Shown piece after piece: positions 7,779 to 16,604 of a stretch of 57,812 bases of DNA. The stretch is from Halalkalibacter wakoensis JCM 9140 (GTDB taxonomy: Bacteria > Bacillota > Bacilli > Bacillales > Bacillaceae_D). Position 1 is the first letter of the stretch; every line of letters starts with the position of its first letter. The translations under genes and the position numbers were made by a program. Location: NCBI RefSeq assembly GCF_000513095.1, contig NZ_BAUT01000021.1, positions 1 to 57,812 of the forward strand, in the 5' to 3' direction. Below the pieces are notes generated by a model that ran no database searches, was not told the DNA's origin, and saw only the letters and a list, made by a program, of their open reading frames with translations.

Positions 7779-10700
7779 ATGAGTTATCAACCTAAGTCTT
7801 ACCGCAAATTCTTAGCAACAACTTTATCAGCTGCTGTAGTAACAACAGGTTTCGCTGGTGTAGGTCCAATCGCTGCTTCTGCTGCGACAAATTTTTCAGA
7901 TGTATCTGAACAACGTGAAAGCTACGAAGCTATTCAAGCTTTAGTAGATCTTGGTGTAATCACTGGTTATCCAGATGGAACATTCAAGCCAAGAGCTGAG
8001 CTTACTCGTCAACAAGCGGCAGTAATGTTCGCTCGTGCGTTCGATCTTGATACAAACAACGTAACAAACCCAGGTTTCAGCGACATCCCAACAACACACC
8101 GTTATTACAACGAAATCGCTGCTGCTGTTGAAGCTGGATTCTTCAACGCTGGTGGAACGTTCAACGCTGGCGGAAACTTCACACGTGCACAAGCTGCTAC
8201 AGTTATCACACGTGCTTGGGGATTAGAAGGTACTGCACAGTACACATTCTCTGACAACGCTGGTTCACACGCTAATGCTGTTGCATTAATGGCTTCTGAA
8301 GGCCTAATCAATGGTTACTCAGATGGAACATTCCGTCCAAACAACGCATTAAACCGTGAGAACTTCGCACAATTAATGCACCGTACGATTGAAAAGCATG
8401 GTCTTGATAGAACTCCTAGCGAGCCAGCTCCAGATGTACCAGCAGTTTTCAATCTTAATGCTTCTGTTAACTCAGACAAAACAGCTGTCATCTCTGGTCG
8501 TGCGAATGTTGTTGAAGAAGTACAAGTGACAGTTCTAAACTCAAGCGATGAAGCTGTAGTTGAAGAAACAGTTTCAGTTGATAATCGTTCGTTTGAACTT
8601 GTTACAGAAGTTTTAAGTAATGGTAATTACCGTGTAGTTGTTGAAGCTGAAGGAGTAGAAACTCAAGAAACTTCCTTCTCAGTTTCTGATGTAACTGCTG
8701 CACCGGGGTCAGTAACAGCAGTTAACCAACCTACAGCAGGAAATCTAGCGATTGGTTCACCTATGAACGAAGTATTTAAGTTCTCGGTAACTGCGGGAAG
8801 CGATGACATCACGTTGCGTTCAACGCAATTACGTCAATTAGGTACAGCGCATAATCGTGATCATATCGACGAAGTTCATCTATTGGATGAAAACGGAAAT
8901 GTTGTTGCATCAGGAACAATCAACGCAGACAACCAAGTTCGTTTAAGTCGTTCTGTAAGAATTCCAGCTAACACAACTCGTGAGTTTACAGTAGCTGTTG
9001 ACTTGAACAATGATTCAACTGCCGCAACTGCTACAGTTCAATTTGGAATTGAATCAGTTAATGCATTCTCAGCTAATGCTCAGTTGAACGGTTCATTCCC
9101 ACTTGTGGGTAATAGTTTTTCTATGATTCAAAGTAACATTGGTCAACTTAATGTTCGTGGAAGTAGCATCGTAGTTAATGCCGATGTAGGTGATACTCAA
9201 GAAGAACTTGGACAATTCACTGTTCAACCATCTCAAGAAGGTGTTACACTTGAGCAGGTTCTATTAAATGCACATGGTGGAATTGATCCAACTGACTTTG
9301 AAAACTTAACACTTTACAGAAACAATGGCGCTGATGCAATTGATGTTGATGCTATTGTTAGCTCTGATGATGTTTCGTTTGATTTACGCGGAAAAGATAT
9401 TCGCATTGCACGTTCAAATGCTGAAACGTTCGTATTGAAAGGTGACCCTATCGATACGCAGTCTGAAGGTTATTTTGAAATTGAAGAAACTTATGATGTT
9501 CGTGCAAAAGGTATTAATAGTGGATATAATGTACGAATCGGTTTAGAAAAAGCTAATGTTGATGGACGCAGTACGGTTGCCTTATCTGCACCTTTCGAAA
9601 TTGGTTCAGGCGATTCTCGTTTAACGATTAGCACGAACTCTCCACAACAAGGTTCTACTATTGTTGCCACTTCAAGTTCTGAAGGTGTTGTGCGTGAGTA
9701 CAATCTAGTAGCTCCAGGAGAAGATATTACTGTAACAGATGCTTCAGCGATCATTAATACAAGAGGTCAATCTGTTGGAGATCTAGTTTCTGCAGTAGAG
9801 CTTTATGATCCAGAAAGAAATGTTGTATTAGCTTCTGAAACAATTAGCAGATCTGAATCAGGAGACGAAGTTGAAGTTAGTTTTGACAATGTTAACTGGT
9901 TCGTTGATCGTGGAACTTCAAATAGAGTTCAACTACGTATTCGTAGTGCTGGAAATGAAACTCTTGATAATGCAGAAATCGATGTACGTTTAAATTCTGT
10001 AGAGTATGATTTAGAAGATACACGTACTCGTGGTCAATCAATGCTTAGCTCAGTACTTCCTTCATCTCCACAATATAAGAAATTAACTGCTGGTGGATCA
10101 TGGAACTTTACACAATTACCGAGTGGAAACCGTATTTTTGGTTATTCAGTATCTGATACTTTACGTCAAGCACCTATCGGTGGTTTCCGTGTTGAAGCAT
10201 TAGATGAGAATTTAAGAGTTGATGATATCATTGTTTCTGCTGCTCCAGATTCTGATTTACTAGATTCAGAGGCATTTGGTGGTAGATTAGATAACCTAAT
10301 CGCAGCTCCAAACTTATACGTAGCTGGAGAAGATACTCCAGTAGCTACGGGTAGCTTTATTAACAACGGTACTAAAATTGAGTTTGAATTCAACAATAAT
10401 TACGTTGTTGAGACTGGTTTAGAGAATCGTAAACAATTCGTGATTAAAGCTGACATTTTAAGTGCAGATGTACCAGAAGCTGATTTAAATGATACGTTTA
10501 AATTACAAGTGGAAAATATTGATTCTCGTGGTCAAAACTCTAACATTAGAGTTAATGTACCTGAGTCTCAAAGATTCACTAACACAGTTGCAGGTGACTT
10601 AGGTGGTTTCAACTATCGTCCAACTTCTGTAACAGCTAATTTAATTTCAACAGAAGATCGTGTTGCTTCTAACACTGCTAACCAACGTATGTTTACTTTT

Positions 10701-11231
10701 TCTCTAGAAAATATGGCTACTGTTAGAGATGCAGATAAGAGTGTATTCGTTAAACAAGTACCTATGGTCAATCAATTTGATTGGAATTCTGATGTAACTA
10801 CAGATGATGTTGCACAATTTGCTATTCGTGATGATAAGAATGAAAGATTAAACCCTGTAGGTGCGTCTAGCTCTACATTTAGAGCTCACACTACAAATCT
10901 AGCAAATGATAGTTTTGTATTTAAAGCATTAAATGGTAATGCTGGTAATTACACTGACGCAGATGGTTACTTACATGTTACTTCAGGTTCTTCTGGTAGA
11001 ACAGAAACGGAAGAATTTACTGTAGTAGGTAACTTTAGCTATGCTAGAGGAACTGGTGATGATCGAGTTGCTCCATTTGATGGATCAACAATTCGCTTTG
11101 ATTTTGATCGTAGTAATGCTACTAATTTTGAAATTAAGTATGGTCCAAATACAGCTAACCTTTCTGATGTTACAATCACACCATATATTAGAGGATACCA
11201 AGGTCCTGAAATTAGTGTACCTATCCGTTAA
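7779..11231 (+). CDS. S-layer protein with three N-terminal SLH domains
   Basis: 1150 aa. A signal peptide (residues 1 to about 36, ending AASA) precedes three SLH domains at about 37-95, 96-155 and 157-215. They have the usual FSD start and GYPDGTF or GYSDGTF ends. The remaining ~930 residues are acidic, beta-rich and Asn/Thr/Ser-rich without cysteine-rich motifs, as in Bacillaceae S-layer proteins. TAAGGAGG lies 11 nt before the ATG. The consensus promoter, long leader, biased codon use and strong terminator fit a very highly expressed protein. SLH domains bind pyruvylated wall polymer; the body should form the lattice and could be the acceptor of the glycan made downstream. The gene at 34025 is its paralogue over nearly the whole length. 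Confidence 0.93.
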   Translation: MSYQPKSYRKFLATTLSAAVVTTGFAGVGPIAASAATNFSDVSEQRESYEAIQALVDLGVITGYPDGTFKPRAELTRQQAAVMFARAFDLDTNNVTNPGFSDIPTTHRYYNEIAAAVEAGFFNAGGTFNAGGNFTRAQAATVITRAWGLEGTAQYTFSDNAGSHANAVALMASEGLINGYSDGTFRPNNALNRENFAQLMHRTIEKHGLDRTPSEPAPDVPAVFNLNASVNSDKTAVISGRANVVEEVQVTVLNSSDEAVVEETVSVDNRSFELVTEVLSNGNYRVVVEAEGVETQETSFSVSDVTAAPGSVTAVNQPTAGNLAIGSPMNEVFKFSVTAGSDDITLRSTQLRQLGTAHNRDHIDEVHLLDENGNVVASGTINADNQVRLSRSVRIPANTTREFTVAVDLNNDSTAATATVQFGIESVNAFSANAQLNGSFPLVGNSFSMIQSNIGQLNVRGSSIVVNADVGDTQEELGQFTVQPSQEGVTLEQVLLNAHGGIDPTDFENLTLYRNNGADAIDVDAIVSSDDVSFDLRGKDIRIARSNAETFVLKGDPIDTQSEGYFEIEETYDVRAKGINSGYNVRIGLEKANVDGRSTVALSAPFEIGSGDSRLTISTNSPQQGSTIVATSSSEGVVREYNLVAPGEDITVTDASAIINTRGQSVGDLVSAVELYDPERNVVLASETISRSESGDEVEVSFDNVNWFVDRGTSNRVQLRIRSAGNETLDNAEIDVRLNSVEYDLEDTRTRGQSMLSSVLPSSPQYKKLTAGGSWNFTQLPSGNRIFGYSVSDTLRQAPIGGFRVEALDENLRVDDIIVSAAPDSDLLDSEAFGGRLDNLIAAPNLYVAGEDTPVATGSFINNGTKIEFEFNNNYVVETGLENRKQFVIKADILSADVPEADLNDTFKLQVENIDSRGQNSNIRVNVPESQRFTNTVAGDLGGFNYRPTSVTANLISTEDRVASNTANQRMFTFSLENMATVRDADKSVFVKQVPMVNQFDWNSDVTTDDVAQFAIRDDKNERLNPVGASSSTFRAHTTNLANDSFVFKALNGNAGNYTDADGYLHVTSGSSGRTETEEFTVVGNFSYARGTGDDRVAPFDGSTIRFDFDRSNATNFEIKYGPNTANLSDVTITPYIRGYQGPEISVPIR

Positions 11232-11244
11232 TAGTTATTTTTAC

Positions 11245-11276
11245 AAAAAACCAACCACTCAGTGGTTGGTTTTTTT
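11245..11276 (+). terminator. Strong terminator after the S-layer gene
   Basis: AAAAAACCAACCACT and AGTGGTTGGTTTTTT form a 15-bp inverted repeat around one base (in practice CCAACC/GGTTGG with a 7-nt loop), followed by a T-run. It lies 13 nt after the stop codon. Confidence 0.88.
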
Positions 11277-12168
11277 GACATTTATCAAATGGTTGAGGTT
11301 CAAGATATTTCTGAAGTTGTTCTAAACATAAAGTAGCTCCTAAATGATATATTAGCAAAGGTATTTAAGGAGATGTGGAACTCTGAAGAAGCTCGAGGCA
11401 AAGCTGGTGTCTACAAACCAATCATATAGAAGACAACGTAGAAGATAAAACTCTAAGTGAATTTAAAACCAATAGCTACTACAGGAATATGTATTTGTTA
11501 AATTAAAACCGGTCTTTGTCTATATAGTTGGAGTATTTAGCTCCTTTAAAGATTTTAAAAAATGTCATTAATCCCCGAGTCAGTCTAGGCTACCGTGCTA
11601 CGCTTACTAACCTAGCGATTTGAATCGAAACGAAAAATGACGTTTTCGATTAACATTATTAGGTCATGAGAATAGTAAGGTTTTCTTCATGCTTTTACTC
11701 CTCATCTCACGTGGATAGAGCGCAACTTGTCACTTTTGTTGTGAAATTTTTCGCGCTTCGTACCTAACCCTTTGGATGCGTTGTCTTTGTTCCTTGTGAT
11801 ATCGTGTTCTATTTCCTTTAATGTCTGACAGCCTTCTTGTTTTTTACTTAATTATCTAAAATCTCCTACGACATTTATCCTAACAGAGAGGGAATTGTAG
11901 AAAGAAAAACTGACTAGTTTTTCTTTGAAAGTAGGTTTTAGTTAAAAAGCGATAAAGAGGAATGGGGTGTGAGTCTCTTTTCTTTGCCTAATTTCCCTTG
12001 ACGATCAACTAAAGGAGTTTAGAAGGCCTTAATTAAAGTGGCTGCACTTACCACTTTTGAGTTCGACCAAATTCAAATACCAAATAAAAACAAAATTCTA
12101 CAGCTTACTACATAACTAAATTTATAGTAAAATGTTAATAGACTTAATTATACTTAAGGAGTTAACGT
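11277..12168. other. Long gene-free region before the glycan cluster
   Basis: About 890 bases without a credible gene. A structured part lies near 11585-11651: CTAGG/CCTAG arms, then AATCGAAACG pairing with CGTTTTCGATT. The last 100 bases are AT-rich, and TTACTA-17-TAAAAT upstream of 12169 is a weak promoter candidate. The length and hairpins suit a regulated leader or a decayed gene, but neither is shown. Confidence 0.4.
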
Positions 12169-12681
12169 ATGAACATTCATTCAAGCAAGTTTAGAACTGT
12201 CACTTTTACGGTTCTTTTTATTTTGGCTGTTATCATCTGTGTTATTACTTATTATATAGCAAATAATCAGAATCAACTTTTTGAAGAAGATTTTCATGAG
12301 TTTCATTACGCAATGCAGTTGTCCAACCAAGGAGGCTTTGAGGAAGCAGAAGAAATCTTTTTAGATTTAATTGGTCGAAAACCTGCTAGTCCAACTCTAG
12401 AATGGAATACAGGACTAAATTACGCCATGAAAGGTGATTTGGATACAGCACTGCTTCATTATGAAGAAGCTATGAAAATAAGGCCATTCCTCAGGAAGGA
12501 ACCTTTCTTTATGATTCAATTTGGGGAACTTTTATTACGTAATGACCAACTAGAGCAAGCACAAGTTTATTTAGAAGAAACATTAACGCTAGATTTGCCA
12601 GAAGATTATCGGCTGGTGACGATGTCTCTCCTAGAGGAAATAGAGTCTGACAATAATAATGCAAATGAGGATGAAAGTTGA
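12169..12681 (+). CDS. Membrane-anchored TPR protein
   Basis: 170 aa. One N-terminal transmembrane segment (about 12-32) leads to tetratricopeptide-like helices at about 40-155; GDLDTALLHYEEAMKIRPF is a clear TPR core. The C-terminus is acidic and Asn-rich. TTAAGGAG lies 8 nt before the ATG. Its stop codon overlaps the start of the ligase-like gene (TGATG), so the two are translationally coupled. TPR regions are found within or beside some O-antigen-ligase-family enzymes, so this may be a partner of the next protein. The exact role is unknown. Confidence 0.7.
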   Translation: MNIHSSKFRTVTFTVLFILAVIICVITYYIANNQNQLFEEDFHEFHYAMQLSNQGGFEEAEEIFLDLIGRKPASPTLEWNTGLNYAMKGDLDTALLHYEEAMKIRPFLRKEPFFMIQFGELLLRNDQLEQAQVYLEETLTLDLPEDYRLVTMSLLEEIESDNNNANEDES

Positions 12682-14270
12682 TGAATTATAACATTCATAC
12701 AGTCAGTAACGAAAAGGAAGGTTTAAATGAGATAGCTAGGATAAATAAAGTAATTATTGTTTTATTCGGTTTTTTATTTGTATTCCTGCCTCTAATTACA
12801 AGAGTACAAGTTGCCGAATTTATCAGTCCGTTAATCTCATTCCATTCATCATTAAATAGTGGTTCATATGGGGAGTTGTTTACGTATTATAAGTTTCTTT
12901 TTTTTCTTATAGTTACGTTTGTTATTTTATTACTTTTCTTGTACTCGTTGTTCATTACAAAGGCTGTAATAAAACCTAGTAATTTAAATATTTTTATATC
13001 TATTTTTGTTTTCTCGCTTCTTATTTCACTAATATTTGCACCATATAAAGAGGTTGCCTTATTTGGTATGTATAATCGTCACGATGGAACGATTACTTAC
13101 TTAGGTTATATGGCACTTCTATTTGTTGCAGCTAATCTTTCATACAAGGCAAAACATATTCATTTGATAGTTTTATGTCTAATTCCGCCTATTTTTGTTA
13201 ATGCAATAATGGGGTTAGTTACCTTTTACGGGATTGATCTTGGTTCTTATAGCTGGGTACAAAATTTGATTGTCCCCACTAGTCTAAGAGAAGTAGGCGA
13301 TATTGAAGGTAGCGGATTAAGTACAACATTAAATCACGGCAACTATGCGAGTGGATTTGCAGGAATGGTCGTTGTATTAGCAACTATTTTTGCAATGATG
13401 ACGAAAAATAAGTGGATGAAAGTCGTCTATAGTCTATTAGCTATATTTGCATTTTCGATGATTTTTACGTCTTTATCAAGGAGTGGCTTCGTTGCTGTTA
13501 CCGTCTCTCTTCCGATTATTGCCTTTGTCATTTGGAAGTCAAAGCAGAAATTGGAGGCTGTTATTCCTTTTGTTTCAATTGTCATTTTAAGTACGGCTTT
13601 ATTTATTCCATTAGTCAATCATAATGCAGAAGTTTGGGATCGGACAGTTGGCTTTTTTGTTGGTACCAATCCTTTTGTTAGTGAAGAGGCGTCAGAAAGC
13701 TCTATGAATCCAACTGATTTACTGACCAATATAGGTGGGTCTCTTGTTCCAAGTGTTCAAGCTGATGAGCCTAACGAAAACAATCCTTTTGAACTTGAGC
13801 CGCTACCTGAAAGAGGAGTAGGTGCTGGAGCGGGACGTTTGTTTATTTGGGATCGAACGTTTGATTTAATAAAAGAGCGACCATTATTCGGTTATGGAAT
13901 GGATACGTTAGCTCTATTCTTCCCACAAAATGATCCAGAAATCTACGCAAACATCGAGAATTATCATTTGGTCGTTGATAAGCCTCATAATATGTATATT
14001 GGGATTGGTTATGGTGCTGGAATCATTGCACTTATTAGCTTTTTAGCTCTGGTAGGGATACACGTATATCGAAACATTGTTTATTTTATGAAAGGCAAAC
14101 TCGTGACTGAAGAGGAATTTTTATTAGTTGCCTTGTTTGGAGGTTTGTTCGCTTATTTGGTGCAAGCTGTGTTTAATGATACGATTATAGGGTCTGCTCC
14201 AATCTTCTTTGTGTTGTTTGGGGTGAGTGTTGCGTTGTTAAGAGAAGTAAAAAATCATCAGAGTGCGTAA
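12681..14270 (+). CDS. O-antigen ligase family protein (Wzy_C type)
   Basis: 529 aa from the ATG at 12681. About a dozen hydrophobic segments surround a large outer loop (roughly residues 315-420) that ends in the conserved DKPHNMYIGIGYG region of Wzy_C enzymes. Members join or transfer lipid-linked glycans: O-antigen ligases, polymerases and protein O-oligosaccharyltransferases share this fold. Next to S-layer genes and rml genes, transfer of the finished glycan to the S-layer protein, as proposed for WsfB of Paenibacillus alvei, is attractive but inferred. A polymerase role is the alternative. It overlaps the TPR gene by one base and is followed after 23 nt by the exporter permease. Confidence 0.8.
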   Translation: MNYNIHTVSNEKEGLNEIARINKVIIVLFGFLFVFLPLITRVQVAEFISPLISFHSSLNSGSYGELFTYYKFLFFLIVTFVILLLFLYSLFITKAVIKPSNLNIFISIFVFSLLISLIFAPYKEVALFGMYNRHDGTITYLGYMALLFVAANLSYKAKHIHLIVLCLIPPIFVNAIMGLVTFYGIDLGSYSWVQNLIVPTSLREVGDIEGSGLSTTLNHGNYASGFAGMVVVLATIFAMMTKNKWMKVVYSLLAIFAFSMIFTSLSRSGFVAVTVSLPIIAFVIWKSKQKLEAVIPFVSIVILSTALFIPLVNHNAEVWDRTVGFFVGTNPFVSEEASESSMNPTDLLTNIGGSLVPSVQADEPNENNPFELEPLPERGVGAGAGRLFIWDRTFDLIKERPLFGYGMDTLALFFPQNDPEIYANIENYHLVVDKPHNMYIGIGYGAGIIALISFLALVGIHVYRNIVYFMKGKLVTEEEFLLVALFGGLFAYLVQAVFNDTIIGSAPIFFVLFGVSVALLREVKNHQSA

Positions 14271-14293
14271 CATAGGATGGTGGAGATGAATAG

Positions 14294-15070
14294 ATGCAAT
14301 CATATTTAAAAGAAATTTTGAAAAGGAAGGATCTTTTAATTTATCTTGTTAAATCAGGACTTAAATCAGAGCATAGAAATAGCTATCTTGGCTATTTCTG
14401 GTGGCTTTTAGATCCACTTCTCGGTGTTCTCATCTATTACTTTTTAGTAGCTGTTTTATTAGATCGTGGTGGAGAAAATTATGGTGTTTTCTTGGTCATT
14501 GGTTTAGTAGCTTGGCGTTGGTCAAGTACGACAATCAGTAAGTCGGCTAGAGCTATCACCAGCAGGTCTTCCATTATTAATCAAGTTTATTTACCTAAGG
14601 CAATCTTTCCGATGACAAAGTCTTTAACGGAATTAATTAATTTCTCGTTTGGCTTGGTTGTTATTGCAATATTTTTAGTTGCCTTTGGTGTTATGCCTGG
14701 ATGGCAAGTGATTTATCTTCCTTTAATTATGCTTGTCCAATTGTTGTTTTTACAAGCAATTAGTTTATTCGTAGCTTATGTTTGTGTGTTCATTCGAGAT
14801 ATCGATAATATTCTTACACACGTTATTCGAATTTTGTTTTACGCATCTCCTGTTATATGGGAGGGAGGACGTTTGCCTGAACAATATCAGTGGATTGTTG
14901 ATATAAATCCGTTTGCTCATCTTTTAAATGCATATCGGGATATATTAATGTATCAAACAAGTCCTCAATTATCGGGATTACTTATTCTTGGGTTTATATC
15001 GTTACTAGCAATTTTGGGGTTACTTATCTTTTACAATAGAAATGAACACAAAATTATAAAAGCATTATAA
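14294..15070 (+). CDS. ABC-2 type polysaccharide exporter permease (Wzm/TagG-like)
   Basis: 258 aa with six predicted transmembrane segments and the N-terminal amphipathic region of the ABC2_membrane exporters (RNSYLGYFWWLLDPLLGVL). Wzm/TagG proteins flip lipid-linked polysaccharide or teichoic acid across the membrane together with an ATPase. GGAG lies 8 nt before the ATG, and the ATPase gene starts 14 nt after the stop. That placement makes a two-gene exporter. In S-layer glycan loci the same pair moves the finished glycan outside. Confidence 0.88.
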   Translation: MQSYLKEILKRKDLLIYLVKSGLKSEHRNSYLGYFWWLLDPLLGVLIYYFLVAVLLDRGGENYGVFLVIGLVAWRWSSTTISKSARAITSRSSIINQVYLPKAIFPMTKSLTELINFSFGLVVIAIFLVAFGVMPGWQVIYLPLIMLVQLLFLQAISLFVAYVCVFIRDIDNILTHVIRILFYASPVIWEGGRLPEQYQWIVDINPFAHLLNAYRDILMYQTSPQLSGLLILGFISLLAILGLLIFYNRNEHKIIKAL

Positions 15071-15084
15071 AAGAGGTTTTCTTT

Positions 15085-16576
15085 ATGCATATAGAAGATA
15101 AAAATTCAATTGTTGTAGCAAAAAATGTTGGTGTTTCCTTCACTCCCGATAATCGTTCTGACGACTTTAAATCACATGTATTCAATAAGTTTAAAAGGAA
15201 AAATGAGAATGAGGTAAAAGGACAATTCTGGCCTTTAAAAAGTATTGATTTTACTGGTTATGAAGGTGAAGTGTTGGGAATCATCGGATCAAACGGATCT
15301 GGAAAAACTACATTGTGCAAACTCATCTCGGGGATATTGCATCCTGATGAGGGTGAGATACAGGTGGATGGGACAGTATCTGCTCTCTTTTCATTAGGGA
15401 TTGGATTCAATAAAGAGTTAACTGGTCGTGAAAATGTATATATGAGTGGAATGATGCTAGGGATTGATAAAGTTAAAATTAGTCAGTTCATTGACGAGAT
15501 ACACGAATTTTCGGGGATTGGTTCTTTCATGGAACAACCTATTAAATATTACTCAAGTGGTATGAAAGCTAGGCTTGGTTTTAGTGTCGCAGCTTTCTTG
15601 GAGCCTGAAGTGTTAGTTCTTGACGAAGCTTTAAATACGGGAGATATCGAGTTTAATGAGAAAGCTGCAAGTAAAATGAAGGAATTAGTTAAGAAAGCCA
15701 AAATGGTGATTTTAGTTACTCATAGTATTAAATATGCTGTAGCCAATTGTGACAGACTTATTTGGTTAGAAAAAGGGGTTATTAAAGCGAATGGCAATCC
15801 AGAAGAGGTTGCCCAACAGTATTTAGCTTCTGTGCCTAAGAAGAAACAAAAGCCAAAAAAGAAATTAGATATCAAAAAAACAGAGTTAAAATCAACTGAT
15901 AAAGTTGCTATTAAGGCTGAAAATCTGAGTGTCACTTATAATTTGAATGGAAAGACCTTTTCGGCTTTGAAGAATGTTAATTTTGAAATAAAAGAAGGAG
16001 AAGTCGTTGGGATTATAGGTCATAATGGTGCTGGAAAAAGTACACTTTGTAAATTGATGACTAATATTTTAACTCCTGATAAAGGAGTGCTAACTATAAA
16101 TGGTGAAACCACTGCATTACTGGGGTTTGGGACTGGTTTTGATGGGCAGTTATCTGGGAGAGATAATATTTATTTGAACGGAATGTTGCTTGGAATTCCT
16201 AAGAAAGAAATTGAGGAACATTATGATAGTATTGTTGAATTCTCTGGATTAAGAAAGTCTATTAATAAACCTGTGAAGAACTATTCGAGTGGTATGAAAT
16301 CCCGTTTAGTTTAGTACAGCAGCTACATTGCAACCTGATATATTTATTATTGATGAGGCTCTTTCGGCTGGAGATATTGATTTTAGGCAAAAAGCCAGTG
16401 AGAGAATTCAGGAAATGATTGAAAGTGCGAAAGTGGTTATTATTGTTTCGCATAGTATGGGGTTTGTGGAGAAGGTTTGCTCAAGGGTATTGTGGCTCGA
16501 TAATGGTGAATTATATATGGATTGTTTGCCAAAAGAAACTGTTAAAAAGTACAAACAGAAAATTAGTGCTCAGTAA
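15085..16576 (+). pseudogene. Tandem-domain ABC exporter ATPase (Wzt/TagH-like), frameshifted
   Basis: The protein carries two full Wzt/TagH-type ATPase domains in one chain. Domain 1 (about 1-250) has GSNGSGKTT, YSSGMKARLGF and VLVLDEALNTGD. A Lys-rich linker (about 250-272) follows. Domain 2 has GHNGAGKST, NYSSGMKSRL and then IFIIDEALSAGD. The frame breaks near 16308: the first ORF ends at 16314 just after SRLV, and the rest reads on in another frame to 16576. Comparison with domain 1 (SRLGFS) suggests two bases are missing. Corrected length is about 497 aa. Wzt proteins normally have one ATPase domain per chain, so the duplication is unusual. If the break is real, domain 1 alone could still pair with the permease. 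Confidence 0.8.
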
Positions 16577-16604
16577 AAGTGGAAATTAAAGGTGGTAACG
16601 ATGT

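Noticed and set aside
11041-11325. 94-codon plus frame at the end of the S-layer gene
   Set aside because: It lies largely within the S-layer coding sequence in another frame and runs through the terminator hairpin.
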